A DNA stretch of 64,000 bases from Moniliophthora roreri. Lineage: Eukaryota; Basidiomycota; Agaricomycetes; Agaricales; Marasmiaceae. A model generated the notes under the pieces. The model ran no database searches, was not told where the DNA came from, and saw only the letters and a program-made list of their open reading frames with translations. Shown here piece by piece: positions 12,246-24,083 of this stretch. How positions within the stretch are numbered: position 1 is the stretch's first letter; the number at the start of each line of letters is the position of its first letter. The stretch spans positions 620,001 through 684,000 of the forward strand of contig LATX02000144.1 in the NCBI GenBank assembly GCA_001466705.2, written 5' to 3'. Position numbers and translations under genes: made by a program.

Positions 12246-12488
12246 TGCACACGTTAGAGTATTAGAATCTTAGAACTCGCAATATCTCATCTTCATTCAC
12301 TCACCCACATCACTCTACACTCCAAATCTAAATGATATACACTCACTAATAGCATGCCGAGTTGCATTCTGGTAGATACTTGTATTTTATCCACATTGTA
12401 TTTTTGTGACTTCAATATACAATACATACCTGTAAATTCCCGCAAATTTCAACGACGTCCAAGGAACTCGCTTAGACGCGTCTTCCTC

Positions 12489-13279
12489 ATGTTTCCGACC
12501 TTGACCAAGAACGGCCGCTGCACTCATCATCTCCGTAGCTCCCGACTGTTTTCTACCACCGCAAAATCCTCGAACCCTTTCCCATTCCCATCTCAAGCAC
12601 GTCCAACACCCCATCAGATCTTCCACCTGCCACCCGGCGCTTCTCAAGAGCAGATAAAAGAGCGATGCAAGTAACCAAAAAACACCACCCGTCCTTCTTC
12701 CGCACTTTCACTGACGGTTCTTTCTCCCTTGACTAGATTACGAGCTTGTTCGTCTATATCATCCCGACAAACTCAGCGTCTCAAACCCCTCAGAGGCTGA
12801 GGTTGCGCATTCGCGTTTTCAGGCCATCAGCAATGCCTACAATATATTAAGGGGCAAATCGACTTCCACAGACGGAGGAGCAGACGCCACTGCAAATTTC
12901 CGCTATGGACCAGACTCCCAATATGCAACTACTGCCGCTAGAAGGGCAATGCACCTACGACGTCACAAAGAACTTTATGAAGCAGGGGCGGTAGACGATA
13001 GGTGGAAAGACAGACTTATATTGTTTGGTGTCGCTGCGGTGTGTCTGTGTTGGCTATCGCCTGGTAGACTGTTTAAATTGACTCGTATACACCCCAAAGG
13101 CAGTGGTGACCTTTGTGGTGCAAGCTATGCTGACTAGAAGAGAAGCTCTGGCCGAGGCGATGGATCGTTCACGGTTTAGTCGGGTTGGACCCGCAAGAGA
13201 GCAAAATAGACCTACAGAGAAACTAGACGAGGATCCCAGGTTGGCTGCTTTGAGCGATGAAGAGACTACTGACTCGTAG
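12489..13279 (+). CDS. J-domain (DnaJ-type) protein, probably mitochondrial and membrane-attached
   Basis: A Hsp40-type co-chaperone that would stimulate an Hsp70 ATPase. Exon 1 (12489-12666) begins MFPTLTKNGRCTHHLRSSRL, an Arg/Ser-rich leader suggesting mitochondrial import, then PTPHQIFHLPPGASQEQIKE, the start of helix I-II. Exon 2 (12737-13038) continues YYELVRLYHPDKLS with the essential HPD at 12760-12768 and FQAISNAYNILRG. A hydrophobic stretch (RLILFGVAA/AVVTFVVQAML) spans the third junction (intron 13039-13099) and may be a membrane segment. The tail is charged and ends DEETTDS. Intron 1 (12667-12736) starts with GCAAGT rather than GT; only that GC donor keeps the J-domain in frame. 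The size, about 220 residues, resembles small single-J-domain mitochondrial proteins. The Hsp70 partner is unknown. Confidence 0.85.
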
Positions 13280-13684
13280 CGAGCCTTTTGAAATAGAAAG
13301 GTGCGCATACTCATATCCCTTGCAAGGCTCTATCTCGAAAGGTACTCAAGGTTTTTGGTCTGCCAGATCTTTCTGCTCGCGCCGCCAAGGGTAGTCTTGG
13401 ATTCGTTCTGAAATTGCCCGACATTCTGGAGAGGAAAATCCCAGTACCATTGAAGCATTATGATTCCTTGCTGAGCCTAGAAGACACCTGAATCCCGTGG
13501 AAATTGAGTCGCCACTTCGAGCCCAGGAATAAGTCTTTCTCGACGTTTACTGTTGGGACTTCACGGTAGAAGAGATGATGAGCATAAGGTTCGATATTAC
13601 GGTCCTTCCATAGTCGTTTTACTAGAGTATACACATGCATTTTATCGACGTATATCTACACACCGCGGGTTTGAGGTCTCTAAC
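13280..13684. other. Convergent 3' region between J-protein and ARP3 genes
   Basis: The two flanking genes end toward each other here, so both 3' untranslated regions fall in this segment. A 60-codon frame on the minus strand (13458-13640) has a fairly protein-like composition, but it has no recognisable domain and no promoter room. I do not call it a gene. Confidence 0.5.
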
Positions 13685-15402
13685 TTAGGTAGCACTGCCG
13701 AAAATCTGGTAGCGTCTGCAGATGCTGGGGCCAATTTCATCGTACTGAGCCTTCGTGTGGCAGGATGTATAAAACTCAGGCTGTTAGGAGTAAGCATTCA
13801 ATATGTGGCGTTCGAAGCATAATGAGAAGACTCACAAGAGAAGCCAAGAGAGAACCCCCAAACCATACAGCATAACTAGAAATAGTGAATCAGAAAGTGT
13901 GGAACATTTGATCATTCGAGGGACATACCGCTGGCGTTTGTGCGAGATAACATCAACTTCGACGCCAGACGACTGTTCATACACGTCAGAAAGCACTACT
14001 TGGGCAAATTCTGTGGCGATCCCACCTTCTGGGCACTCCCGCTTGCGAGAACGCTTGCATCCAATCTACGATCGACGAGCTGCTTTAGGTCCCGCTTGAG
14101 ACGATTACCAAAGTGTTGGAACATGGTGGATCCGCCCGATAAAACGATGTTCTTCGGGTATTTTTAGCTTAGAAAGACAAGGAGTGGACCTGAAAGGGAA
14201 CGAACCTTGTACAGCCCACGACGAACATCAATCGGTGATTGCTGGATCACGTCGTCGACAATTTCCGGGAGAGGGGTGAGGAAATCAGAAGAATATATTT
14301 CTGGATTGAAAAATATCTCAGGGGCCAGGAAGCGTTCGTATCCAACGTCAATGGCGTATTTCTAAGTCATCTTTAGCAAATACGCGTAGATAGTAAACAA
14401 GCTTCAGACTTACTCTTCCCGTCACGCTGTGCTCGCCTTCAAACCTCTCGAAGTATTTGTATGGCTCCGCATCATACTTCCTAAACTCTTTGACGATATC
14501 CTGGCACACATAACTGTAGTTCTCTTTCACTTTACCTGCAATCCGAAGTTGATCTTCTGGAGGAATTGCAGCTGTCTCTCCACGCTCACGCATGAGGTTG
14601 AGGACAAATTGGCTGATGTCGCGTCCGGCGATAGGAATGTGCTTGATGGCGCTTCCGATAACATAACCCTCAGCACAGGGGATGACGTGGGTAACACCAT
14701 CACCAGAGTCGATGACAGTCCCGGTAAGGGTTCGGTCGGTGACACGGTTAGACGACCAGGAAGCGGCAAGCGCAAGGACAGCCTGCACTGCGATGTAGAG
14801 ACCTTTGATATTGAACGATTCAAAGAAGATTTCTGCTGTCTGTTCTCTGTTCTCTGGCGGATTGAGAGGAGGTTCAGTCTGTTTCATAACATCAATCATC
14901 CGTCGCTACGTACATTAATCACTGCAACGCACCAAAAGGAAGTAGTGGTCTTCTGGCTCTGCTCTGAGGTACTTGAAGATGACCTGCTCCCAGTAACGCT
15001 CCATGTGATCCCAGTTATCAATCATTCCATGACGAATAGGATAGTGAACTCCGTATCCAGGAGTTTTGGCGTTAGCTAGTGCCTCATCGCCGATGAAGAA
15101 GTCCAGATCCTCTACTCCACGTTTCGATGCAAGATGACCTGGCTTTGATGGGACTGCAGGTGCACGAGATGTCTGTGTAGCAGATCCTCGAGTTGCTATA
15201 GCAGTTGGAAAAACGCTAGAGACTGCGAATGAACAAGAGTATAAGGGTTCGAGATTTCAACGCACAATGATGGGTCCGAATTCCCAGCAAAACTGTCGAA
15301 AGAAATGAGTCTGGATGAGCAGATCGAATATTTCCACTATACTAACCCGATCTTTGAGTATCCAGTTCCATTATCGCAGATAATTGGGGCGAGGAGAGAC
15401 AT
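13685..15402 (-). CDS. ARP3: Actin-related protein 3 (Arp2/3 complex subunit)
   Basis: ARP3 is one of the two actin-like subunits of the Arp2/3 complex, which nucleates branched actin filaments at endocytic patches. The gene has many short exons. Exon 1 (15402-15347) encodes [19 protein letters not shown], the actin-fold phosphate-1 loop. A 27 bp exon (15292-15266) gives FAGNSDPS, and the next begins [11 protein letters not shown]. Later exons include [20 protein letters not shown], the Arp3-typical [35 protein letters not shown] (phosphate-2 loop) and [12 protein letters not shown]. The C-terminal exons carry [35 protein letters not shown], and [20 protein letters not shown] ending at the stop at 13685. 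Choosing the intron with the CTGAC branch site near 14005 restores the frame before SSGVEVDV. The start is 91 bp from the divergent TAP42-like gene. Confidence 0.95.
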
Positions 15403-15493
15403 GATGTGTAGAGGTCAAAGTCGCAGCCGTAGCCTGTCTCGTAGGCTTGATCTCATTTCTCCCACGCAGAGATTCTCTCTTGAAAGTACTACT
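15403..15493. promoter_or_regulatory. Shared 91 bp divergent promoter, ARP3 / TAP42-like
   Basis: Only 91 bp separate the ARP3 start codon (minus) from the TAP42-like start codon (plus), so both 5' untranslated regions and both core promoters must be packed here or reach into the neighbouring coding sequence. No TATA box is visible. The span includes an imperfect CGCAGCCG/AGCCTG-rich stretch, but no known element was recognised. Confidence 0.55.
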
Positions 15494-16953
15494 ATGTCCA
15501 GTGTTCCAATATCCGTCCTATTCTCCCGCAGTCTATCTGCGGTATCCAAATCGTTGAAATTGCCAAACATTGAAGACGAGACACAGGTGCGTCCCATATC
15601 GTTCCGTTATGAGAAGACTGCTCAACGTCGTACAGGAACTCGTCCAGTCAAGTTTGCAGGACCTATTCACACTGCAATCGTGTATCACGGGCCTTTCGTT
15701 GTTCAGTCCCAATGAAACTGTCGAAGACATATCTACCAGGGATCTCATCTATCTTCTGGTCCCATTCGTTCTCTCAGAAGTACAAGGACGCGTAAGGACT
15801 ACAGAAAGAGAAGATCGACTGGAGTCTTTGAACAAGTCTGAAGTTCGTCTCCATTACTTCTCCCTCAGGATGTCGTATATGACGTGATTCACGCCATGGC
15901 ACTCTCAGCGATACCTCAAATCCTTCCTTTCGTTGTTGGATAACTATCAAATCATTCCACAGGACGAGATGGCTTTGTACGAGCAAAAATCGTCATCTAT
16001 TGCCAATCCAGCTGGTCGGCGAGAATTAAAAATCAAGCAGTACCAGAAGGAGAAAGATCTCAGGGCCAGAATTGAGGTTAGTCTACTTCTATGATAGAGA
16101 CAGCTAGCTCATTTTAACAGGCAGTACGCAAACGCAGGAGTCAAAAACCGATACAATCCGAGATATCCAATGACTTTGATCTCATTGCCTCGCTTTTGCC
16201 TTCACCTAAAGCCTCTACAACGACTACCGAGGACAATGACGAAGAAGATTCGGAGACGGACCAGATCCTGCGTGAAGCCATTCTACTCCTCATCCGACTA
16301 TGTTTTACGCAAACCCATTCTCAACTCCAAAGCATGGAGCAGGAGCTAGAGTTATTACGGACAGCTCCTCCGAGATTACTTCCACCTCGGCCCTCTGAAG
16401 ACTCGCAAGAAGGACGGAGAGAGAAGCAGAAAGAGATCGACCGCGGTATGTGGAAGCTTGACTTACCATCTGTTGGAGGCCCTGATGGCAAAGGTCCTTT
16501 GATGGACACGACTGGGAAAGTAAGTGCATTTTGTTATCTCTGTATTTTCCAGTGTTGATCGTCGAGTTTAGCCGTTACGTCCTTTCACAATTTTGCCCTC
16601 GGGTGCTGCAGACCGTGCGCGGTTGCAAGCTCAAATATTCCGTCCGGACCACAACTTGCCTACCATGACCGTCGATGAGTATCTCGAGATAGAACGTCAG
16701 AGAGGCAAATTCATTTCGGGAGGCGGGTGAGTAACCTGTCCAAACCTACCACTTTACTATCCTTATCATAATTTCCAGACCCGCCTCTGAGGCTACCCTC
16801 ACTACCTCGGAGCAGCTCACTCTACACTCGGAGATGGATGGTACACGAGATGGCGAGGAGAAGGCCGAAGCCAAACGTCAAAAGGACGAAAAGTGGGCCG
16901 TGTTCACCGATGCCAATCCTAAAGGCGCAGGAAACACAATGAACAGAGGTTAG
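15494..16953 (+). CDS. TAP42/IGBP1 (alpha4)-like regulator of PP2A-type phosphatases
   Basis: Tap42/alpha4 binds catalytic subunits of PP2A-like phosphatases in the TOR signalling pathway. Exon 1 (from 15494) reads MSSVPISVLFSRSLSAVSKS and ends ETQ. The second exon begins ELVQSSLQDL and contains LFSPNETVEDISTRDLIYLL, matching the family N-terminal helical domain. The third gives RYLKSFLSLLDNYQIIPQDE, then RRELKIKQYQKEKDLRARIE, a strongly conserved family block. The C-terminal exons carry GMWKLDLPSV, PLRPFTILPS, NLPTMTVDEYLEIERQRG and FTDANPKGAGNTMNRG before the stop at 16951-16953. These match the conserved C-terminal TAP42 signature. Five or six short introns are evident (for example after ETQ and after LNKSE). 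The length, near 400 residues, is normal. TOR-pathway function is family knowledge; an HbrB-like TORC2 gene lies about 7 kb further on. Confidence 0.92.
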
Positions 16954-17150
16954 ATACAAACATGTATGAAAGTTTGCAGGAATGTAATTCTATATACATC
17001 ATTCAAAGCCGGTCACGACGCAAGACCAGCTAGATTTCGTGTGTGAAAGCAAGAGCACAATGAAACCGATTCGAAAGTGAATGTTCTACGGACAGCAATG
17101 TATATTGAAAGGCGATAAACCTAGAAGCAACACAACTATCCGGCCAACCA

Positions 17151-18076
<926 letters not shown>

Positions 18077-18445
18077 GATGTCCGATATGTATAGAGAAAA
18101 TATTCAGGAGGTGGAGACGGAGATGCGAAGAGTGAGCGCTGGGAAGAATTGACAGTGATGCTTTCCCCAGATGCCGGCCTCGAGTATCGCCTGCGCTCCA
18201 CGTGCAACAATGTTCAGTCGAGGCGGCTGAACACAATGAGTAGCGAGTACAGGCAGGCACAATTCAACAACATTAAGAAGAATACTTCGTAAAGAAAACC
18301 GATGCTTGTAATTATTGATTCGCTTGCTCCCAGAAGTACATTACATGATAGATTCCATACATGCGTTCACGGCTTGAGTGGGACTACTGGAAAGCTGGAG
18401 AGACATAAAGTCCAAGGTCTTCGATTTACATAGCACAACGTGTAT

Positions 18446-19375
18446 TTACTTGCACTGCATTTGGAGGTTAGTGATGCTGAATTGCAGCGGGAATGGAAAG
18501 ATACGTACGACGCCTCCCATATCCTGGGCGTTGGTGTTCATGATGAGGGCGACAATGAGACCTAATTCCAGGGATGAGCACTAGTCTACCATTGCTAGCA
18601 TTGACAACCAACCGTAAAGACCCAAGACTTCAGCGAAAATGAGGATCAAAATCTGTTAGGGGGATGACACATGAACATCGTTGAACCACGTAATGACGTG
18701 TGAAGGGGAGCGCACCATGCCGACGAAGAGCCTGGGTTGCTGAGCAGTCCCTCTGACCCCGGCGTCACCCACAATACCGATAGCAAAACCAGCAGCGAGA
18801 CCAGCAAGACCGACAGAGAGACCAGCGCCGAGTTGAACGAATCCTTGCGCGAGGGACATTGAAACCGCCACTTGTTCCGAGATTCCTGTCAGTACATAAA
18901 CGGGGATAGTGAACGAATATAACGCACAGTCACCAGCAATGAGAACCGAGACGACGAGACCGTAAATCTGTATACATGTGAGCTGAGAGACGACAACGAG
19001 GAGGTAAACGACGTACAGCAATGATACCAGCCATAATGACTGGGACCACACACTTCATCATCAAGTCTGGGCGGAGAACAGACATGGCCGAAATGCCAAC
19101 ACCAGATTTGGCGGTCCCATAACTGCAAGAAGGGTTGAGATTTGGAGTCCAAGATGGATGAAAACAAGACAAACCTTGCTCCTATACCTATACAGCATTT
19201 AATTTCATTAGTTTCCAACCTCTAGTCCCAGAATCATTTCTGGCTTACAGGTGAATACAATGGCGCTGGTGCAGCCCTAGAGAGGCGAGCTCAGCTACTC
19301 CTAACAATGAACGGCGAAGCAAGGACATACCATGGCACTGAAGAAGGGCGCATAGACCGGGCAAAGGTCAGACAT
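18446..19375 (-). CDS. VMA3: V-type H+-ATPase proteolipid subunit c
   Basis: Forms the rotating proton-carrying ring of the vacuolar ATPase. The start [15 protein letters not shown] is the conserved N-terminus. Following exons give [20 protein letters not shown] and PVIMAGIIA, then [12 protein letters not shown], then [20 protein letters not shown] and [39 protein letters not shown] contains the proton-binding Glu. The protein has four hydrophobic helices in two duplicated hairpins, about 160 residues. The last exon holds only TGC AAG TAA after a CTAAC branch site, so the C-terminus reads [12 protein letters not shown]. The sequence is closer to subunit c (Vma3) than to c' (Vma11), though the two are similar. 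There are six to eight introns. It is divergent from the alanyl-tRNA synthetase gene, with 125 bp between start codons. Confidence 0.92.
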
Positions 19376-19500
19376 GGTAGGAGATGAGTTTGACAACGAG
19401 TGCTGGAGTAGTGAAAGGAGAAAAAAAAAGGACGAATTCGGAGTTGCCGCTGGCGAGAAGTGTCACTGTGTCGCGTAGCGCGTGACTTTTTCCACATCCC
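19376..19500. promoter_or_regulatory. Shared 125 bp divergent promoter, VMA3 / ALA1
   Basis: The start codons of the proteolipid gene (minus) and the alanyl-tRNA synthetase gene (plus) lie 125 bp apart. The segment contains an A-rich run (19420-19429) and no recognisable TATA box. If the synthetase uses its first ATG for a mitochondrial form, at least one of its transcripts must start within this short span. Confidence 0.5.
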
Positions 19501-22500
19501 ATGAATTGGGTCTTGAAAAGTCTGACTCGACCATCGATCCATCGTTCTCTATCGACCATGACTTCCCCCTGGACTGCTTCAAAAGTCAGAGATGAATTCT
19601 TCAATTATTTTCGTTCAAGAGAACATACCTTCGTTCCTTCCTCCTCGACAATCCCCTACGATGACCCTACTCTCCTCTTTGCAAACGCTGGAATGAATCA
19701 GTACAAGGCTATCTTCCTTGGAACAGTCGATCCCAATTCAGATTTGGCAAAACTAAAGCGTGCTTTCAATTCTCAGAAGGTACCTCTTCTTTCAGCGTCG
19801 ATCGCATCCATTCTAACTATCTCTTATTTTCAGTGCATCAGGGCTGGCGGAAAACACAACGATCTAGACGATGTCGGAAAGGATTCATATCATCATACCT
19901 TTTTTGAAATGTTGGGCAACTGGTCATTTGGAGATTATTTCAAGGCGCGTATCCAAATGTTGTGTCTTGTAGCAGCTCATTCACACAATCATACAGAAAG
20001 AAGCGATCGCATACTCCTGGGAGCTTCTGACACAAGTTTACAAGCTTCCACAGGACCGTCTCTATGTCACCTACTTTGAGGGAGATCCCAAAAACAACCT
20101 GGCACCCGATCTAGAGGCAAAGAACTATTGGTTAGAGCAGGGTGTACCGGAAGATCACATACTTCCAGGAGATGCAAAGGACAACTTTTGGGGTACATTC
20201 CAATCCTAACCTTTCATGATCCAATCTCTCATACATATGAACAGAGATGGGCGCTACGGGTCCATGTGGTCCTTGCAGGTCAGAACTAGAAGCCATAAAT
20301 CTCAATTAATGTCCTCACTTTCTCCCAGCGAAATACATTTTGACCGAATCGGTGGTCGCAATGCCGCTCACCTGGTCAACCAGGACGACCCAGACGTTCT
20401 CGAAATCTGGAACAATGTTTTCATCCAATTTAACCGAGAAGAAGACGGTTCCTTAAAATCTCTTCCCTCAAAACACGTCGATACTGGAATGGGTTTTGAG
20501 CGTCTCGTCTCAGTTATCCAAGGCAAGCGTTCAAATTATGATACCGACGTTTTCCTTCCGATTTTCGAGAAAATACAGTCTCTGACCGGAGTTCGTCCTT
20601 ATGAAGGACGGTTTGGTGACGACGATGCGGACGGAATAGATACTGCATACCGTGTAGTAGCCGATCACGTCCGGACACTCACCTTTGCTCTCAGTGATGG
20701 TGGTGTACCCAATAAGGAAGGTCGTGGCTACGTCCTGAGGAGAATATTACGCAGAGGCGCTCGCTATGCACGGAAGAAACTCGGCGTTGAAATTGGATCG
20801 TTCTTCTCGTCTCTGGTGCCCGTGGTTGTGGAGCACATGGTAAATCAACTGTGTGTATATGTTGATCCTTACTCACCCTTCACTAGGGCCAAACCTTCGC
20901 AGAAATCACCAAAAAAGTAGACGACATCAAAGAAATCCTAGACGAGGAAGAGGAATCCTTCTCCCGAACTCTCGACCGTGGTGAGAAACTCTTCGAGCAA
21001 TACGCTTTGCAGGCAAAACAACAAGGCACCAAACGTCTCAGTGGTAAAGACGTATGGCGGTTATATGATACCTACGGTTTCCCCGTTGATCTCACTCGCT
21101 TGATGGCTGAGGAGCTTCAACTCGAGATCGATGAGCAAGAATTCTTGAATGCTCAGGCTGCTTCGAAGGAAGCCAGCAAAGCGAGTGCCAAGAAGGGTGA
21201 CGCAGATGCTGTCAAACTCGATGTCCACGATATTGCATCGCTGGAGAAGAACCCAGACGTTCCAAAGACCGATGATTCCGCTAAATACAGTGAGTTCTCC
21301 GTCCCTATCTTCCTAGACGTATCCTGACCGCTGCTGTGCAGACGTCGGGAACATTACCGCTACCGTGAAGGCCATCTTCTACAATAAATCCTTCATCTCG
21401 TCAACATCGGAGATACCCCCCGAAACCAACTTTGGTGTCCTCCTCGACCGAACAAGTTTCTATGCCGAATCCGGAGGTCAAGAAAACGACACGGGTAGCA
21501 TTGTCATCGATGGTGTTGCAGACTTTGAGGTTACCGATGTACAAGTCTACAATGGCTATGTGCTTCACACTGGACGTCTCAAGTATGGACAACTCAAACT
21601 TGGTGATGAAGTTGTGTCCCAGTACGATGAGGTGAGTAATTTACCTTCATAAACCGTCAACCTACCTTCCTACCTCTTGCTTACAGCTCCGCCGATGGCC
21701 CCTCCGCAATAATCACACCGCCACACACATCCTCAACTACTGCCTGCGCGAAGTTCTTGGGGATCATATTGACCAAAAAGGTTCCCTTGTCGCTCCATCC
21801 AAGCTCCGGTTCGACTTCTCGCACAAAGCGGGTATCACCACCCCGGAACTAACCAAAATCGAGAACATGTCCCTCGATTGGATATCCAAGAATGTTAAAG
21901 TGTATTCCAGGGATCTTAATCTCCAGGAAGGATACAAGATTCCTGGACTGAGAGCAGTGTTTGGCGAAGCCTACCCTGATCCCGTGAGAGTGGTTTCGTT
22001 AGAGTATGATGTGGATGAGATTGCGAAGGATTTGGAGAATCCCAAGTGGAGGAGTACAAGTATCGAATTCTGTGGTGGAACGTGAGTTTCCTGTCCTTCT
22101 TCCCTTGGGAACTACGCTGACTGGAGGACAGACACGTCGCAAAAACTGGCGACATTAAACACTTTGTCATCACTGAAGAGTCGGGTATCGCAAAGGGTAT
22201 TCGTCGTATCACTGCGGTCACTGGTCATGAAGCACAGGAAGTCACTCGAGTCGCACGGGATCTCGAGACGAGATTAAATGAGGCCGATAGGTTGACAGGA
22301 AAGGACAAGGATGCACAGCTTAAGGCTCTCAGCGTCGTAAGTCGCACTCGTTCTCTATACCTGTACCCATGGCGCGTAACACCTGTGGGCGTATAGGAAC
22401 TCGGCCAAGCAGATATTTCTGTCCTTAAGAAGAATGAACTGAAGGACCGTCTCGCAGTCATTCGGAAAGCCTTTGACAAGCAGGTTAAAGAGAAGGAGGC

Positions 22501-23017
22501 TGCTGCCGGCAAGGCCGTAAGTCCCCTCTGGTTACATATCGGACCACAATACTGACAACACCTTCTAGGCCCTGGAAGACTTCCAAAAACACTTTGAGGA
22601 TAATGCAAATGCAACATATTACATCAAGAGCCTGGATGTTGGTGGAAATGCTAAGGTAGACTGTGTGACTTGGAGCGAAGACTCGAGCTGAACAGTTCCG
22701 TAGCTCCTGCAAAGCATTACTCTCCAAGGCCGCAAATCCGGCAAAGCTGTGTATGTCTTCAGCGTCGACTCAGAGGGCGGTAAAGTTGCCCATGTCAACT
22801 ATGTACCGCCTCCGATGAAGGAGAAAGTCGATGCACGGAAGTGGGCAGAAGTTGTGACTAACATCATTGGTGGCAAGGTACGTCGCACTTTCCCTTATTT
22901 GGTGATAGACTCATCGTGTCGTAGGCTGGTGGCAAAGAAGACTCTGCTCAAGGAGTAGGAACAGAGGTTTCCAAAGTCAATGAAGCTGTCGAGGCTGCTA
23001 TTAATTTCTTGAAATAG
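19501..23017 (+). CDS. ALA1: Alanyl-tRNA synthetase, probable cytosolic and mitochondrial forms
   Basis: Charges tRNA-Ala with alanine and edits mischarged Ser/Gly. The class II core is seen in exon 1: [36 protein letters not shown], then [20 protein letters not shown] and GNWSFGDYF. An exon with [20 protein letters not shown] and [13 protein letters not shown] completes the catalytic domain. The editing domain shows [10 protein letters not shown] (21711-21737) and EFCGGTHVAK across an intron near 22081-22132, supplying the zinc-binding His/Cys set. The C-terminal part includes [17 protein letters not shown] DHHA1 sequence, ending EAAINFLK and a stop at 23015-23017. About ten introns are present. 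Two in-frame ATGs exist: 19501 gives the presequence [20 protein letters not shown] and 19558 starts MTSPWTASK, the usual cytosolic start. Yeast makes both forms from one ALA1 gene; the same is inferred here. Confidence 0.95.
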
Positions 23018-23201
23018 ATATAATCCTTGTATAATAACCTGCATAGACTTTGGTGTTTAGCTCATGGGTATCGTTATTATTATCAGTACATGTACAGCAC
23101 TCGAAGCGCCAAAAAGATTGATTGTGATTCTTCTATTGAAGAATTCCATGAGTACATTTAATTCCAATGTGTACTTGTAGTGCAGTCCCAAAAGAAAGCC
23201 T

Positions 23202-23993
23202 CTACAATGGCTCGACATCCATCTTGTCATCGTCGACAGCAATGTCTGATATTGCCTCTTCTGCCACCTTCTCTTCCTCTTCCTCTGGCGGCAGGGGTAT
23301 CAAAGGCGGTCGGTATAGGGTAAGGGCCTGGGTTTGACCTGCATCTGGGGGAACGGATGCTTTTAGCAAGTCGCGTTCACGTATTCGTTGTAACAATGCT
23401 GGGGATATCGTGAATGGTCCCTCCGGGTCATAGAGGCTATCCTCATCGTCATCCGACGAGTCTAAATCAGTCACAACGATACCTGTACGACGGGTAGGTA
23501 AGTCGTGACACAGAGATGACGAGGATGCGGAAGGCTCACGGTCTGGTTCTGGTTCGTACCAAGACGAGCCCTTCATTTTGATTTCTGGTATTATAGGTTC
23601 AGCAGGAGATGTTGGGGAGGATGGTTCCTCGATAGATGTTGGTTGAGTCAGGGTGTATGGGTGTGGTTGGGAGGATGTGTAGGGTTCAATGTCCATCTCC
23701 TGGATCGTAGCTGAAATCAATGGCGGTTCCGACCACTGTGAGGAAGATGAGGACGCGGACGGGAGATGACTGACATCTCCTTGCGGGTTTTGAAGGATGT
23801 CAGAAGGAGGAACGACGTTATTTAGCGAGAGATAGGAAAAGCCGCGCTCAAGATGGGTGACCTTTAAACGTTTTGAGGGTTCTGGAGACTCTGCTTCCGG
23901 GGAGGAAGATTGAGAATGTCTTCGCTTCATAGAGCGGGTGGAGAACCAGGGATGATGTATATAGGAAGAAGAAAAACTTTGAATGCTGGCCAT
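23202..23993 (-). CDS. Disordered protein of unknown function
   Basis: An intronless frame of 263 codons from ATG 23993 (MASIQSFSSSYIHHPWFSTR) to the stop at 23202. An in-frame ATG ten codons upstream (24023) would lie inside the region shared with the divergent gene, so 23993 is preferred. The protein is Ser/Pro/Glu-rich with a basic patch (MKRRHSQSS, PSKRLKVTH) that could act as a nuclear signal, an acidic stretch DLDSSDDDEDSLYDPEGPFT, and a proline/glutamate-rich end (LPPEEEEEKVAEEA) finishing KMDVEPL. I recognise no domain. The DPEGPFTISPALLQRIRERD segment is the most ordered part and might be a conserved short motif. Start-to-start distance to the HbrB-like gene is 90 bp. Confidence 0.65.
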   Translation of the reverse strand: MASIQSFSSSYIHHPWFSTRSMKRRHSQSSSPEAESPEPSKRLKVTHLERGFSYLSLNNVVPPSDILQNPQGDVSHLPSASSSSSQWSEPPLISATIQEMDIEPYTSSQPHPYTLTQPTSIEEPSSPTSPAEPIIPEIKMKGSSWYEPEPDREPSASSSSLCHDLPTRRTGIVVTDLDSSDDDEDSLYDPEGPFTISPALLQRIRERDLLKASVPPDAGQTQALTLYRPPLIPLPPEEEEEKVAEEAISDIAVDDDKMDVEPL

Positions 23994-24083
23994 GATGAGG
24001 TAGTTGGTTACTGGTAGAGTCAAGAACTTTCGTGCGCGTCTGGATTCTGGAACTTTCTCACACGTGCTAGGTTAAGCGCCCAA

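Noticed and set aside
14429..15079. 216-codon plus-strand frame
   Set aside because: Antisense to ARP3 exons that match a highly conserved family, so it is a shadow frame.
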